A DNA stretch of 64,000 bases from an uncultured Selenomonadales bacterium (GTDB taxonomy: Bacteria; Bacillota; Negativicutes; DSM-1736; Dendrosporobacteraceae). The position numbers and the translations under genes were made by a program. Of the stretch, positions 8,682 to 16,658 are shown one piece after another; within the stretch, counting starts at the first letter, position 1, and every line of letters starts with the position of its first letter. The DNA is taken from NCBI GenBank assembly GCA_946407015.1, contig CAMJML010000004.1:124001-188000 (forward strand), in the 5' to 3' direction. A model generated the notes under the pieces. It was not told where the DNA came from. It made no database searches and saw nothing but the letters and a program-made list of their open reading frames with translations.

Positions 8682-8696
8682 TGATAATGATTATAT
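8682..8696. promoter_or_regulatory. Second Fur box upstream of the exbB promoter
   Basis: TGATAATGATTATAT matches the 7-1-7 Fur consensus at 13 of 15 positions. It lies about 55 bases upstream of the -35 box of the exbB promoter. Confidence 0.65.
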
Positions 8697-8946
8697 TTCG
8701 CATTATTAAAGTAGGACTGTTGTATGGCAAAGGATTAGAAACAGGCGTCTGGCCATTTGCTTTTCTTAATTATAAAAATAAAATCAGCTTTACCAGCTTC
8801 CAATAAACTCAATTTGGCATTCGCATTCGTTGTCTGCGTAGACTGAAATTTACTTTTGGATAAGGTTGGGCGGAGGCAGCTAGTAGGTCACAGGAATGCT
8901 TATTCTAGCGGTAGAGGTCATCTACTAGCAGTGGGTAGCGAGCGAG

Positions 8947-8975
8947 TTGCAACATTGAGCATTATTTTGTATGAT
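8947..8975 (+). promoter_or_regulatory. Promoter of the HAD hydrolase gene
   Basis: TTGCAA (8947-8952), a 17-base spacer and TATGAT (8970-8975), about 30 bases upstream of the start codon. Confidence 0.6.
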
Positions 8976-9004
8976 ACACTCAGAAACAAAAACAGAAAGA
9001 GGTT

Positions 9005-9640
9005 TTGATCATCGAGAGTATCATATTTGATGTTGACGGCACCTTATGGGATACAACAGGAGTGGTGGCGAAAGCCTGGAATAAGGCCATTGCCGAAGTC
9101 GGCGGAACAAGGACAGTGGTTAGTGCGGCGGTGCTAAAAAAAGAGTTTGGCAAAACCATGAAGGCGATCGCCGACAGCCTGTTTGCTGACGCCGATGAGC
9201 CAACGAAAGAGCGGCTGATGGAAAAGTGCTGCCTGTATGAACACACGGCCTTAGAAGAAAACACCGAGAATCTCCTTTTTCCTGATGTGGTGGAGACTGT
9301 TCAGAAACTGGCTGCTACCTACCGGGTCTTCATTGTCAGCAACTGTCAGTCGGGGTATATTGAACTGTTTATGAAAAAGTCGGGCCTTGAATCGTACATC
9401 CAAGACTGGGAATGCTTTGGCGATACGAGTAAGGGAAAAGGGGAAAATATCCTGCTGCTGATGCGGCGGAACCGGATCACGGACGCCGTCTATGTCGGTG
9501 ATACCCAAGGGGATTATGAAGCAACCCAACAGGCTCAGGTTCCCTTTATTTTTGCCAGGTATGGTTTCGGTCAGGTGGAGGGCTGCGATCAGGCCATCAA
9601 TGGCATCAAGGAACTGCTGGAGCTGTATGAACCAGCCTAA
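9005..9640 (+). CDS. HAD-superfamily hydrolase, phosphoglycolate-phosphatase-like
   Basis: A 211-residue cytosolic HAD phosphatase. Motif I is FDVDGTLWDT with the nucleophilic and acid/base Asp pair, motif II is VSNCQSG, and motif IV is YVGDTQGDYEA. The helical cap between motifs I and II is of the Gph/PGM subclass. The start is TTG 9005; GAAAGAGG is very close to it (about two bases), so initiation is probably weak, but no better start exists in frame. The substrate cannot be read from sequence. It is convergent with the TonB receptor operon and shares a terminator with it. Confidence 0.85.
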   Translation: MIIESIIFDVDGTLWDTTGVVAKAWNKAIAEVGGTRTVVSAAVLKKEFGKTMKAIADSLFADADEPTKERLMEKCCLYEHTALEENTENLLFPDVVETVQKLAATYRVFIVSNCQSGYIELFMKKSGLESYIQDWECFGDTSKGKGENILLLMRRNRITDAVYVGDTQGDYEATQQAQVPFIFARYGFGQVEGCDQAINGIKELLELYEPA

Positions 9641-9662
9641 AAACGGAAGCTGAGTAAAGAAG

Positions 9663-9696
9663 ACCACCCAGGATGAAAACAACTATCCTGGGTGGT
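9663..9696. terminator. Terminator between HAD gene and TonB receptor operon
   Basis: ACCACCCAGGAT (9663-9674) and ATCCTGGGTGGT (9685-9696) form a perfect 12-bp stem followed by TCTATATTTT. It serves the plus-strand gene, and possibly the convergent receptor operon. Confidence 0.85.
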
Positions 9697-9743
9697 TCTA
9701 TATTTTCTTATTGTCTAGCGGTTAAGGAGATTGGTTGCTTTAA

Positions 9744-11654
9744 CTAAAAAGAATACTGGACGCTGCCGTGGATATAGGTGCCGAGCGTTGGGATATCTTC
9801 GTCTGTCTTATTAAAAATATTATCAATGCCGATTCGCAGCTTATGATGGTCGGACAGTTTCTGTGACATAGCTAGGTTCCAAAGGGAGTAGGATTTTTCG
9901 CCTCCCGGGGAAGCGAGGTAGCTGCCGAAGGTCTGGGCCTGTAGGTTGGCTGTGAAGCCCTGGGGATTATGGTAGGACAATCCGGAGGTCAGCACATGCC
10001 GTGCCCGGTTTTGCAGCCGCTCATTGGTAGCACCGTTGACGGCGTCCAGATAGGTGTAGCTGTTGCTCCAAGACAAGCGATCGGACAATAGTCGGGTATA
10101 TTCGGCTTCTACCCCTTTGATCGAAGCTTTGCTGATATTTTGATACTCTTTATTGCTGCCGGAGGTGGTAACCAGATCAATCATGTCGCTGACATCGTTG
10201 TTAAAGAAGGTGAGCTTGCCTGTACTTTTAGCCCAGTCTTGTTCAATCGAAATATCATAGGAATGGGAGGTTTCCGATTTCAGGTTCGGATTTCCCTTCT
10301 GGGTAGGTGCCTGCTGGTAGAGCTGGTTCGGTGTCGGACTGCGGAATCCCTGGGCGACATTCATTTTGAGGCGTGCAGCGTCGGTGAGTTTATAAGTGAG
10401 CCCTAGCTTAGGACTGAGATTACTTTCAAATTTATTGCTGTCGTCATACCGCATCGAGATGACCGCCAGCAGTCTACCATCCACATTCCACTCGTCCTGC
10501 AGATAGGCTGCCGAATAATTGAGGTGGGCGGTCGAGCCGGTTTTGGTCTGGCCGCTGGGATGAACCACGGTGAAATACCCTTCTTTGGTATCGACCGCCG
10601 TGCCCCGGAAGGTTTCCGGCCGGTATTCGGCGCCGAAGGTCAGGCGATGCTGCCGATTCAGGGTTTGGGTGAAACGGCCTTCGTACGCATTGATGGTGCG
10701 CTTGGCCCGCACCCAGTTGGCCAAGGCCTGGGTGGAAGCATTATACTGGTCGAGGCTTTTGTCCATCACAGAACGGTAAAAACGTAGGAACAGCTCGCTG
10801 TCTTGTTCTTTTTTCGTGTACGACAAGGCGTTTTCATCCCGTTCTACATAATCCCGGGCCTTGATGACGACGCTCGCCGGTTTTACAAATTCGTAGGTGG
10901 CTTCTTCCGTATAGCCTTTGGAGAAACTCAATGTTTCACTGCCGGACAGCCGGTAATCAATGGTGGTATTGATGTTTTTTCTCGTGCCGTACGGTTCAAA
11001 GGTTAGGCCGCTGCTTTTAAACAGAGCATCGTTTTCCACCTGTGATCCGGATACCTGGATGGAGAATTTGCCGATTTCGCCGGAATCGTAGGCAAAGCTG
11101 TAGCGGTCCTTGCCATTGTGGCCATTCGTATACCAGCCACTGCCGACATCAAGGGTAAAGGCTTGTGTCTTGGATTTTTTGGTGATGATATTGATCACAC
11201 CACCCAGTGCCTCAGTGCCATACAGTGAGCTGACTGGGCCACGGACAATCTCAACACGTTCGATAGTTTCCAGTGGAATGCGGTCCAGTTCATAGTTTTG
11301 GTCGATCTCAGACGACAAGCGTTTCCCATCAATTAAAATCATGGAAAAGCGGGAATCAAAGCCACGAATGGAGACAGCGGAGCGGCCGGACGCGTTGCCG
11401 TTGCGTGTCAACTGGATACCGGTAGCGTAACGCAGCACATCGTCCAGCGTTTGTGCTCCCTGCTCCTCAATGGTTTGCTTAGTAATCACCTGAACGGCTG
11501 ATGGAACATCCTTAGTGGTTTTTTCTGTCCGGGTAGCCGTAACGACCACTTCGTCTAATGTAAAGCTCTCAGCCGGCAAGTCCTCCGCATAGCTGGTTGC
11601 TGAAAGCAGCAGCAAGGCTGTAACTGCCATCAGCGTTCTTCTCCTTTTTTTCAT
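9744..11654 (-). CDS. TonB-dependent outer-membrane receptor (BtuB/CirA type)
   Basis: A full-length 636-residue receptor. It has a signal peptide (LMAVTALLLLSATSYA), a TonB box (LDEVVVTATRTEK), and a plug domain with AVQVITKQTIEEQGAQTLDD, VSIRGFDSRFSMILIDGKR and IERVEIVRGPVSSLYGTEAL. A 22-strand barrel follows, ending in the aromatic GSVQYSF. It imports a chelate such as a siderophore, haem or cobalamin; the substrate is not decidable from motifs. It is the last gene of a four-gene minus-strand operon with the FmdE-like, H-domain and membrane proteins, behind a Fur box at 13770. No cobalamin riboswitch was seen, which argues mildly against B12. Confidence 0.93.
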   Translation of the reverse strand: MKKRRRTLMAVTALLLLSATSYAEDLPAESFTLDEVVVTATRTEKTTKDVPSAVQVITKQTIEEQGAQTLDDVLRYATGIQLTRNGNASGRSAVSIRGFDSRFSMILIDGKRLSSEIDQNYELDRIPLETIERVEIVRGPVSSLYGTEALGGVINIITKKSKTQAFTLDVGSGWYTNGHNGKDRYSFAYDSGEIGKFSIQVSGSQVENDALFKSSGLTFEPYGTRKNINTTIDYRLSGSETLSFSKGYTEEATYEFVKPASVVIKARDYVERDENALSYTKKEQDSELFLRFYRSVMDKSLDQYNASTQALANWVRAKRTINAYEGRFTQTLNRQHRLTFGAEYRPETFRGTAVDTKEGYFTVVHPSGQTKTGSTAHLNYSAAYLQDEWNVDGRLLAVISMRYDDSNKFESNLSPKLGLTYKLTDAARLKMNVAQGFRSPTPNQLYQQAPTQKGNPNLKSETSHSYDISIEQDWAKSTGKLTFFNNDVSDMIDLVTTSGSNKEYQNISKASIKGVEAEYTRLLSDRLSWSNSYTYLDAVNGATNERLQNRARHVLTSGLSYHNPQGFTANLQAQTFGSYLASPGGEKSYSLWNLAMSQKLSDHHKLRIGIDNIFNKTDEDIPTLGTYIHGSVQYSF

Positions 11655-11682
11655 TCACAATCCCCCCATGAAAAATCAGTTT

Positions 11683-12234
11683 TTATATCTGTGCAGGTTT
11701 TTCCAAGACTGCCTCCGACAACCTATAGTCAAACAGATCTTGCGCTTGCCGGGAGACAAGTACGGCCGCGATTTCTTCTTTTAGCTGCTGGAGGCGAAGC
11801 ATTTCCGCAGCTGTAATCGTCCCGTCGTGGGTTTTGGCAGCCAAATCCAAAAACTCTTCCGGAACAAAACCGCTTTGCAGCCATACCGACAATTGTTTTT
11901 CTTCATAACAAATTTCAAAATAATATTTTCCATTTTGGCCGTCTGCCGCTGCCGGTGCATCTTTTTCCCGGGCAATCTGCTGGTCAACTAACAGGGCTCC
12001 GAGAGTCTTGGCCCGTGTAACCATCTCTACCGCATCGATAATTCCCGGTCCCTGGACGGCCAGAACAATCCGGAACTTGTCCCGCGCCAGCACACCGTTA
12101 CCCAGCACGGCCGCTGTCAGTTCCAGCAGCTTATAGGCCATAGCTGCGCCGGCAATGAAGGTCCGTCCATGGTATTTGATAATATCCTCATAGGTTATGT
12201 ATAGGAAACAATCATGATCTTTAACACAAAGCAT
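11683..12234 (-). CDS. FmdE-like domain protein, degenerate metal motif
   Basis: A 183-residue protein resembling the FmdE family (formylmethanofuran dehydrogenase subunit E-like) in its central part: YHGRTFIAGAAMAYKLLEL, then KFRIVLAVQGPGIIDAVEMVTR. The usual Cys-containing FHGHLCPG motif is replaced by YHGRTFIAG, so the canonical metal site appears altered. The C-terminal half (residues about 105-183) is a charged helical extension. It lies 28 bases upstream of the TonB receptor and follows the H-domain gene by 37 bases, so co-transcription is likely. Its role is unknown; a metal or cofactor-handling function is inference from family and neighbours. Confidence 0.6.
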   Translation of the reverse strand: MLCVKDHDCFLYITYEDIIKYHGRTFIAGAAMAYKLLELTAAVLGNGVLARDKFRIVLAVQGPGIIDAVEMVTRAKTLGALLVDQQIAREKDAPAAADGQNGKYYFEICYEEKQLSVWLQSGFVPEEFLDLAAKTHDGTITAAEMLRLQQLKEEIAAVLVSRQAQDLFDYRLSEAVLEKPAQI

Positions 12235-12271
12235 CTTATTTCACCTCCTATTTAACACCAATTGCTTATCA

Positions 12272-13258
12272 TCAAGGCATAAAATCCGTTAATTGCAGCG
12301 TTTGATAAAAAGTTTTAAACAGGTTATCTGTTCTGATGCGGCTGCTCTTTGCTGCAGCAGGGCCCAGCTCGGACCATTTTGTATCAATTGGTGTCAGCCC
12401 TTTTTTTTGCAGGGCACTGATTCCAGTACCGCCTTCACAGCCGGCTTGGCAATTATACAGTTCCGCCAGATGGGGCAGCGGTCCGTTCTCACAGGCTAGT
12501 TGCTCATAGGCTGTCAGCCAGCGGTATACTTTGCCCGGACCGCCTATTTTGATAAATTGCCGATCCGGCAAATGGGCGGCAATGCTTTCGCTGAGTCCGC
12601 CATAAACTCCCAGGGTAAGACCTGTTCCTTCTGGCCGGTCGTTAAAATCCACAGCAGGGTAGTTGGATAGGTCAATGTTATGTTGGACCAGGTATTGCTG
12701 GAGCTTATGAATGGTGATGTTGTAGCCCCGGCTATCCAGTGCTCTGATTTCTTTACGCTTAGCGACGCAGGGCGATAGAAAAGCGATCCGGTCGGTGAGG
12801 CTGCAATATTTGCGCAGGTAGATGCCGGTACAAAGCAGCGGACTGTATACCGGCATCAGATAGGGGAGCAGTCCGGGCCTGTGGCGCCGGATGTACTCGG
12901 TAACTGCCGCGCAGGGAGAGGAGAGAAAGGCAGCGCGATGATGACGGCGCATAACCTCAAGGTATGCCCAAATCGTGATATCAGCTCTGAGCAAGACATT
13001 ATGAAAAGACTTTACTCCCAGGCTGTGCAAGTAGCCGAACACCTGCCGGTAATCGGCAAAGCTGCTTACGGCAACCGGTGCCGCCAACAGAGCGATCGGT
13101 ATGCCGCTGTGCACATCCTGCATAAAGCGTTCGGTGTCATCTTCATAGTCGATGGCACTGGCCGGACGCTGCGGCAAAAAAGCACGGCAGGCTGCGGTGC
13201 AGCCTGCGGCCGCCTGATTAGTCCGGAATAAGGCGAAAGAGTCGTTTGCGTACTGCAA
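12272..13258 (-). CDS. Stand-alone FeFe-hydrogenase H-domain-like protein
   Basis: A 328-residue protein related to the large-subunit C-terminal domain of iron-only hydrogenases. The three H-cluster loops are recognisable in altered form: SSPC (C116) for TSCCPGW, FLSPCVAKRKEI (C164) for MPCxAKKxE, and NCQAGCEGGTG (C270, C274) for MxCxxGCxxGGG. All four cluster-ligand cysteines are therefore kept. The N-terminal 2[4Fe-4S] ferredoxin domain is absent apart from CTAAC (C20, C24). TTG 13258 is preceded by GGGGGTGA and overlaps the upstream membrane-protein gene by 41 bases, suggesting translational coupling. The lack of ferredoxin domains suggests a sensor or scaffold rather than a catalytic hydrogenase (inference). 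No HydEFG maturase is in the window. Confidence 0.8.
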   Translation of the reverse strand: MQYANDSFALFRTNQAAAGCTAACRAFLPQRPASAIDYEDDTERFMQDVHSGIPIALLAAPVAVSSFADYRQVFGYLHSLGVKSFHNVLLRADITIWAYLEVMRRHHRAAFLSSPCAAVTEYIRRHRPGLLPYLMPVYSPLLCTGIYLRKYCSLTDRIAFLSPCVAKRKEIRALDSRGYNITIHKLQQYLVQHNIDLSNYPAVDFNDRPEGTGLTLGVYGGLSESIAAHLPDRQFIKIGGPGKVYRWLTAYEQLACENGPLPHLAELYNCQAGCEGGTGISALQKKGLTPIDTKWSELGPAAAKSSRIRTDNLFKTFYQTLQLTDFMP

Positions 13259-13730
13259 GAAAAATCACCCCCCCGCCTAAGCCGGTTATCCACTGCGGCC
13301 AGCTGAGCAGCAGGGTCAGCGTAGTGGCCGCCTTTCCCGTAATGCCAAGAGTCTGGCTGAGGAGAGTAACCGTCAAATACAGGATGCTAAACTTAGCGGT
13401 CGTTGCCGTAGTGACAGCCAGCAGGCTGCCTCGCGAGGACAAAAGCAGGTAGCCGCCAATATAGGCCAGATTGGCGGCGGCAACCGGCAGAATCAGCACA
13501 GGGAGCGGCAAAACCTGCTGCAGATAGGCTACGACCGGCGCTGCTATAGCCAGTACCCATGCCGGCCTTGGACCAAGAGTGTTCGCAGCCAGTAGCAGAC
13601 AGGCATTGACCAGGCTGCCGATGAGATAGACCGATACAAAGGCCGGCAGAGGCAAATAGAGCCGCAAGGATTGGAATACGATCATCAGTGCCAGCAGCAG
13701 TGCCGTACGGTTTAGTCTTTTTAAACTCAT
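13218..13730 (-). CDS. Five- or six-helix membrane protein, ECF S-component/Gx-transporter-like
   Basis: A 170-residue integral membrane protein, nearly all hydrophobic, with about five or six helices (LLLALMIVFQSLRLYLPLP, SVYLIGSLVNACLLLAANTLG, AWVLAIAAPVVAYLQQ and others). The pattern of small helices with P-L-P motifs resembles ECF substrate-binding components or the Gx transporter family. ATG 13730 is chosen because AAGGAGGA lies immediately upstream; the extension to 13790 has no ribosome binding site. It is the first gene of the Fur-linked operon. A role in uptake of a small molecule or metal is inference. Confidence 0.7.
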   Translation of the reverse strand: MSLKRLNRTALLLALMIVFQSLRLYLPLPAFVSVYLIGSLVNACLLLAANTLGPRPAWVLAIAAPVVAYLQQVLPLPVLILPVAAANLAYIGGYLLLSSRGSLLAVTTATTAKFSILYLTVTLLSQTLGITGKAATTLTLLLSWPQWITGLGGGVIFLAVRKRLFRLIPD

Positions 13731-13769
13731 AGATTCCTCCTTTTTGGGCTGGATGAAGCATGATTTTTT

Positions 13770-13788
13770 GATAATGAGTTTTATTATC
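13770..13788. promoter_or_regulatory. Fur box in the divergent promoter region
   Basis: GATAATGAGTTTTATTATC matches the 19-bp Fur box at about 15 of 19 positions. It lies 40 bases upstream of the membrane-protein start on the minus strand and about 85 bases upstream of the Crp/Fnr gene on the plus strand, so it may control either or both. Confidence 0.7.
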
Positions 13789-13832
13789 AATTGATTTTTT
13801 CAAAATTATACTATACCATGAAAGTAAAGACA

Positions 13833-13846
13833 GTATCTGGTGATAC
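13833..13846. promoter_or_regulatory. Short palindrome before the Crp/Fnr gene
   Basis: GTATC (13833-13837) and GATAC (13842-13846) around TGGT, 25 bases before the start codon. The half-site spacing would fit a small Crp/Fnr-type operator, possibly for autoregulation. Tentative. Confidence 0.3.
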
Positions 13847-13871
13847 ACTTTTTATTTTTTTAGGAGAAAAC

Positions 13872-14555
13872 ATGGATAAATTGCTGCAGGCCTTGCAAAA
13901 ATCTGTGCTATTCCGTAACAAGACGCTTGCTGAAATTGCGGGGCTGTTAACAAAAATCAGTTACCGGGTGCGGGAGTACCGGGAAAATGAGATTGTTTTT
14001 TCCATTCACCAGACCGCCGATACGTTGGGAATCATTATCGAAGGCTGTGTGGATGTCAAAAAGGATTTCCTGTCAGGCAAAGTCGTTACCGTCACAACGC
14101 GCGGTCCCTTTGATCTTCTGGCCGATGCCGCCATGTTCAGCGGCACCCGGCATTATCCCGGAACTTTGTTTGCTTGCAAAGCCAGTAAAATTTTTTTAGT
14201 GCACAAGCACGAGCTCGTGCGGCTATTTTCGCTTGACCAAACGATTATGCTCAACTTTTTATGCTCGGTTTCCAGCCGGATGATGGCCTTAAATCAAAAG
14301 ATCGAAATTCTGTCATTATCGTCCATCCAAAGCAAAATTGCCCACTTTCTAATCCGGGAAAGCCAGGCTCAGCAATCTACGGTAGTTACTTTGCCATTTT
14401 CGAAAAAAGCCTGGGCCGAACATCTGAATGTTTCCCGCACTTCTTTGTCGCGCGAACTGAGAAGGCTGGAGGCGGAGCAGTATCTCTCTTTTCATCACCG
14501 TACCATTCAAATTCATCAGCTGGTTAAGCTCAACGAATTGCTGGCCAATGAATAA
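13872..14555 (+). CDS. Crp/Fnr-family transcriptional regulator
   Basis: A 227-residue cytosolic regulator. The N-terminal cyclic-nucleotide-binding-like beta-barrel is about residues 15-130 (YRENEIVFSIHQTADTLGIIIEG, cut: ENEIVFSIHQTADTLGIIIEG region). It is followed by the dimerisation helix and a winged helix-turn-helix (KKAWAEHLNVSRTSLSRELRR). No cysteine cluster of the Fnr type is visible, so it is not an obvious iron-sulfur oxygen sensor. ATG 13872 follows AGGAG at 13862; longer in-frame extensions lack a ribosome binding site. It is transcribed divergently from the H-domain/TonB receptor operon and is its most likely local regulator. Confidence 0.88.
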   Translation: MDKLLQALQKSVLFRNKTLAEIAGLLTKISYRVREYRENEIVFSIHQTADTLGIIIEGCVDVKKDFLSGKVVTVTTRGPFDLLADAAMFSGTRHYPGTLFACKASKIFLVHKHELVRLFSLDQTIMLNFLCSVSSRMMALNQKIEILSLSSIQSKIAHFLIRESQAQQSTVVTLPFSKKAWAEHLNVSRTSLSRELRRLEAEQYLSFHHRTIQIHQLVKLNELLANE

Positions 14556-14875
14556 ACCCGATTTAACAGGCTGGCTGCTGCAAATGTCCCCGTGGGTCAT
14601 ATCCCGTTCCAATTTGTGTGCATTCGACCGACTTTGTTCACTAATCGGGAGTTATTTTGAACATAGACCATCTAATTGAGCTTTAGCCTGTCTTAACGCT
14701 CATTGACTGCTAAAATGTCCCTTAATTCTCCTTGCCAGACTGCTTTGATAGGAATAAAATAAGAAAGTCATATATTACGTTAACCCTCTGTTACATTATT
14801 TTTAGTTTTTTTCAGTTTTTCATGGCAGATTTGTAAAAAAAGAACTGAAAATGCGGCAAAGAAGGGGATGAGATC
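14556..14875. other. Intergenic stretch with a 5' leader hairpin
   Basis: No gene seen in about 320 bases. Near its end TTTTCAGTTTTT (about 14809-14820) and AAAAAAAGAACTGAAAA (14835-14851) form an A/T-rich inverted repeat just before the ribosome binding site of the 29-codon ORF. It could be a leader structure of that transcript. Confidence 0.4.
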
Positions 14876-14965
14876 ATGGCAATTCAAATTGGAGCAGCCG
14901 CGATGGCTTTTATTGCAGCTTCTTTATTTGTATTAAACTTAGTTCATTTAACCGGCGCAATTTGA
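14876..14965 (+). CDS. Candidate 29-residue single-helix membrane protein
   Basis: ATG 14876 is preceded by AAGAAGGGGATGAG. The product is a single hydrophobic helix (MAIQIGAAAMAFIAASLFVL and a short tail NLVHLTGAI), without charges in the middle, and the ORF is followed within 45 bases by a strong terminator. A dedicated leader, ribosome binding site, ORF and terminator argue for a real small gene. The family is not recognised; small transporter-associated proteins look like this. Confidence 0.55.
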   Translation: MAIQIGAAAMAFIAASLFVLNLVHLTGAI

Positions 14966-15266
14966 TTTCTCAGGTATAAGGCAAAGCGACAAATATATGG
15001 CAGATGAAAAGACACCACCCTGTTGGATGGTGTCTTTTCTTTGCCCTGAGTGAGAGCTTTTGAAATAACGTTATTTGCTCTTGACTTATAGTAAGATCCA
15101 AGTAATATAATAACGGGTATTAGGAGACGGATAACGGTAGGAAACGGTAGAGCGTTTTGATATTTCCACCACATTCATCCGCATTATCTGATACTCAGAC
15201 AGGCTTATGAGATAGGCATGACGATATAGGCCAATTAAGACTAGAATGGAGTCAGATCAGTAAACA
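14966..15266. other. Intergenic stretch before the MFS gene
   Basis: About 300 bases. Apart from the terminator at 15007-15042 nothing specific is recognised; no clear promoter box pair was identified. Confidence 0.4.
15007..15042 (+). terminator. Terminator of the small membrane-protein transcript
   Basis: AAAAGACACCA (15007-15017) pairs with TGGTGTCTTTT (15028-15038); T-rich tail follows. A-run on the other side makes it potentially bidirectional. Confidence 0.85.
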
Positions 15267-16430
15267 ATGAACAATACCCAAAAAATTTACCTTCTTTCCC
15301 TACTTAGTTTCCTGGTAGGGATGTCTCAATTTATCATTGTCGGAGTTTTAGATAAAGTTGCTGCGTCGGTTGGTGTATCCATCACCGAAGCGGGGCAGCT
15401 CGTTACCGCGTTTGCTCTTGCGGCCGCGATCGGCACACCTGTCATCATGATGGCAACGGCGAATTTCGACCAGCGTAGACAGCTGGTACTTGCTTTAGTC
15501 ATTTTGCTGCTGGGGATTCTTGCAACAATCTTCCTCCCGGGTTTTGGTTTCTTAATGGCAGCTCGCGCTGTCCTTGGGGTCGGCTCTGGGGTTTTCGTCG
15601 TGACTTCCTACTCTATCGCTGCAAAATTAGCCGTTCCTGGTTGTCAGGGCAAGGCCATGTCTAATATTGCCATGGGCTTTGGAGCATCACTTGTTTTTGG
15701 CGTTCCTCTTGGCCGTATGATTGCAGCGGTGTACGATTGGCAGGTTATCTTTTGGGGGCTCGGTCTTTTAAGTGTATTGGGGTTGCTTGCCGTGATGCAG
15801 ACCATTCCGGCTACGGTTGGAGCGGCTCCTGTCCCTCTTGGCAAGCAAATGGCGCTGTTAAAGGACCCGAAGGTTACCGCCGCGTTAGGCGTTACTTTTA
15901 TTGTGTTTACCAGCTATTCGGTGGTGAATACCTATATTACTCCGCTCTTAGCAGCTGTCACTCCGGACGAACAAAAAATCAGCATGATCTTATTTGCTTT
16001 GGGGATTGCGAGTTTGACCGGCTCTAAAATTGGCGGTTTATTAGCAGACCGTGTGGGGATTACGCCGACGCTCCTTAGCAGTATGCTGCTCCAAGCGGCT
16101 TCCTTGCTGCTGTTATCAACTTCATCCGGTTCGATTGCTGCAACCTTGCCGCTATTGGTGCTCTGGGTGATCGGGGCCTGGACATTCGGACCAACGCAAA
16201 GCTTCAATATTGTGTCACTTGCACCTGAAGGAGCGGCGATCATGCTGAGTCTGAACAGTTCTTTTGTACAATTTGGTTTTGCCGCTGGGGCTGGGCTTGG
16301 GGGGATCGCCGTGGGAGGCTCATCCATTATGGCGATAACTTGGATTGGTGCTGCACTGGCTATCCTCGCAGCATTCGTTTCACTGCTTTCTTTCAGGCTT
16401 TATCGCGCATCTTCATCTTCATGCGGGTAG
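15267..16430 (+). CDS. MFS transporter, drug/sugar-efflux (DHA1/AraJ-like) type
   Basis: A 387-residue, 12-helix major facilitator. The first helices (YLLSLLSFLVGMSQFIIVGVL, cut: LLSFLVGMSQFIIVGVL), the loop-2/3 region NFDQRRQ and helix 4 AARAVLGVGSGVFVVTSYS fit the DHA1 exporter family (AraJ, YdhP, Bcr relatives). The second half carries the repeated loop KIGGLLADRVG. The start is ATG 15267; the nearest purine-rich segment (GGAG at about 15248) is far, so initiation looks weak. The substrate is unknown. It is a single gene between a terminator and the regulator at 16.66 kb. Confidence 0.85.
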   Translation: MNNTQKIYLLSLLSFLVGMSQFIIVGVLDKVAASVGVSITEAGQLVTAFALAAAIGTPVIMMATANFDQRRQLVLALVILLLGILATIFLPGFGFLMAARAVLGVGSGVFVVTSYSIAAKLAVPGCQGKAMSNIAMGFGASLVFGVPLGRMIAAVYDWQVIFWGLGLLSVLGLLAVMQTIPATVGAAPVPLGKQMALLKDPKVTAALGVTFIVFTSYSVVNTYITPLLAAVTPDEQKISMILFALGIASLTGSKIGGLLADRVGITPTLLSSMLLQAASLLLLSTSSGSIAATLPLLVLWVIGAWTFGPTQSFNIVSLAPEGAAIMLSLNSSFVQFGFAAGAGLGGIAVGGSSIMAITWIGAALAILAAFVSLLSFRLYRASSSSCG

Positions 16431-16658
16431 AAGAAGTTCCAAACAATCATTTTTTTGAAATCGGGTCTTGCAGGGTCAATGAACTCGAATTGGTTATTCA
16501 GGATTGGTATAACCGCAGAAAAGAGGTTATCAAAAAGTTTCCGTTCTATTAGGGAAATGGATGGTAATAATTTTTTATTACTAAAGAAGGGAATTTATTA
16601 ATATAGTAGAATATAAAACAAAGAAATTTCTGAAAAATAAAACAATAGGAGCATGGCC

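Noticed and set aside
12272..13258. Catalytic FeFe hydrogenase
   Set aside because: No ferredoxin domains, altered H-cluster loops and no HydEFG genes in the window; a sensor or scaffold-like role fits better, although all four cluster cysteines remain.
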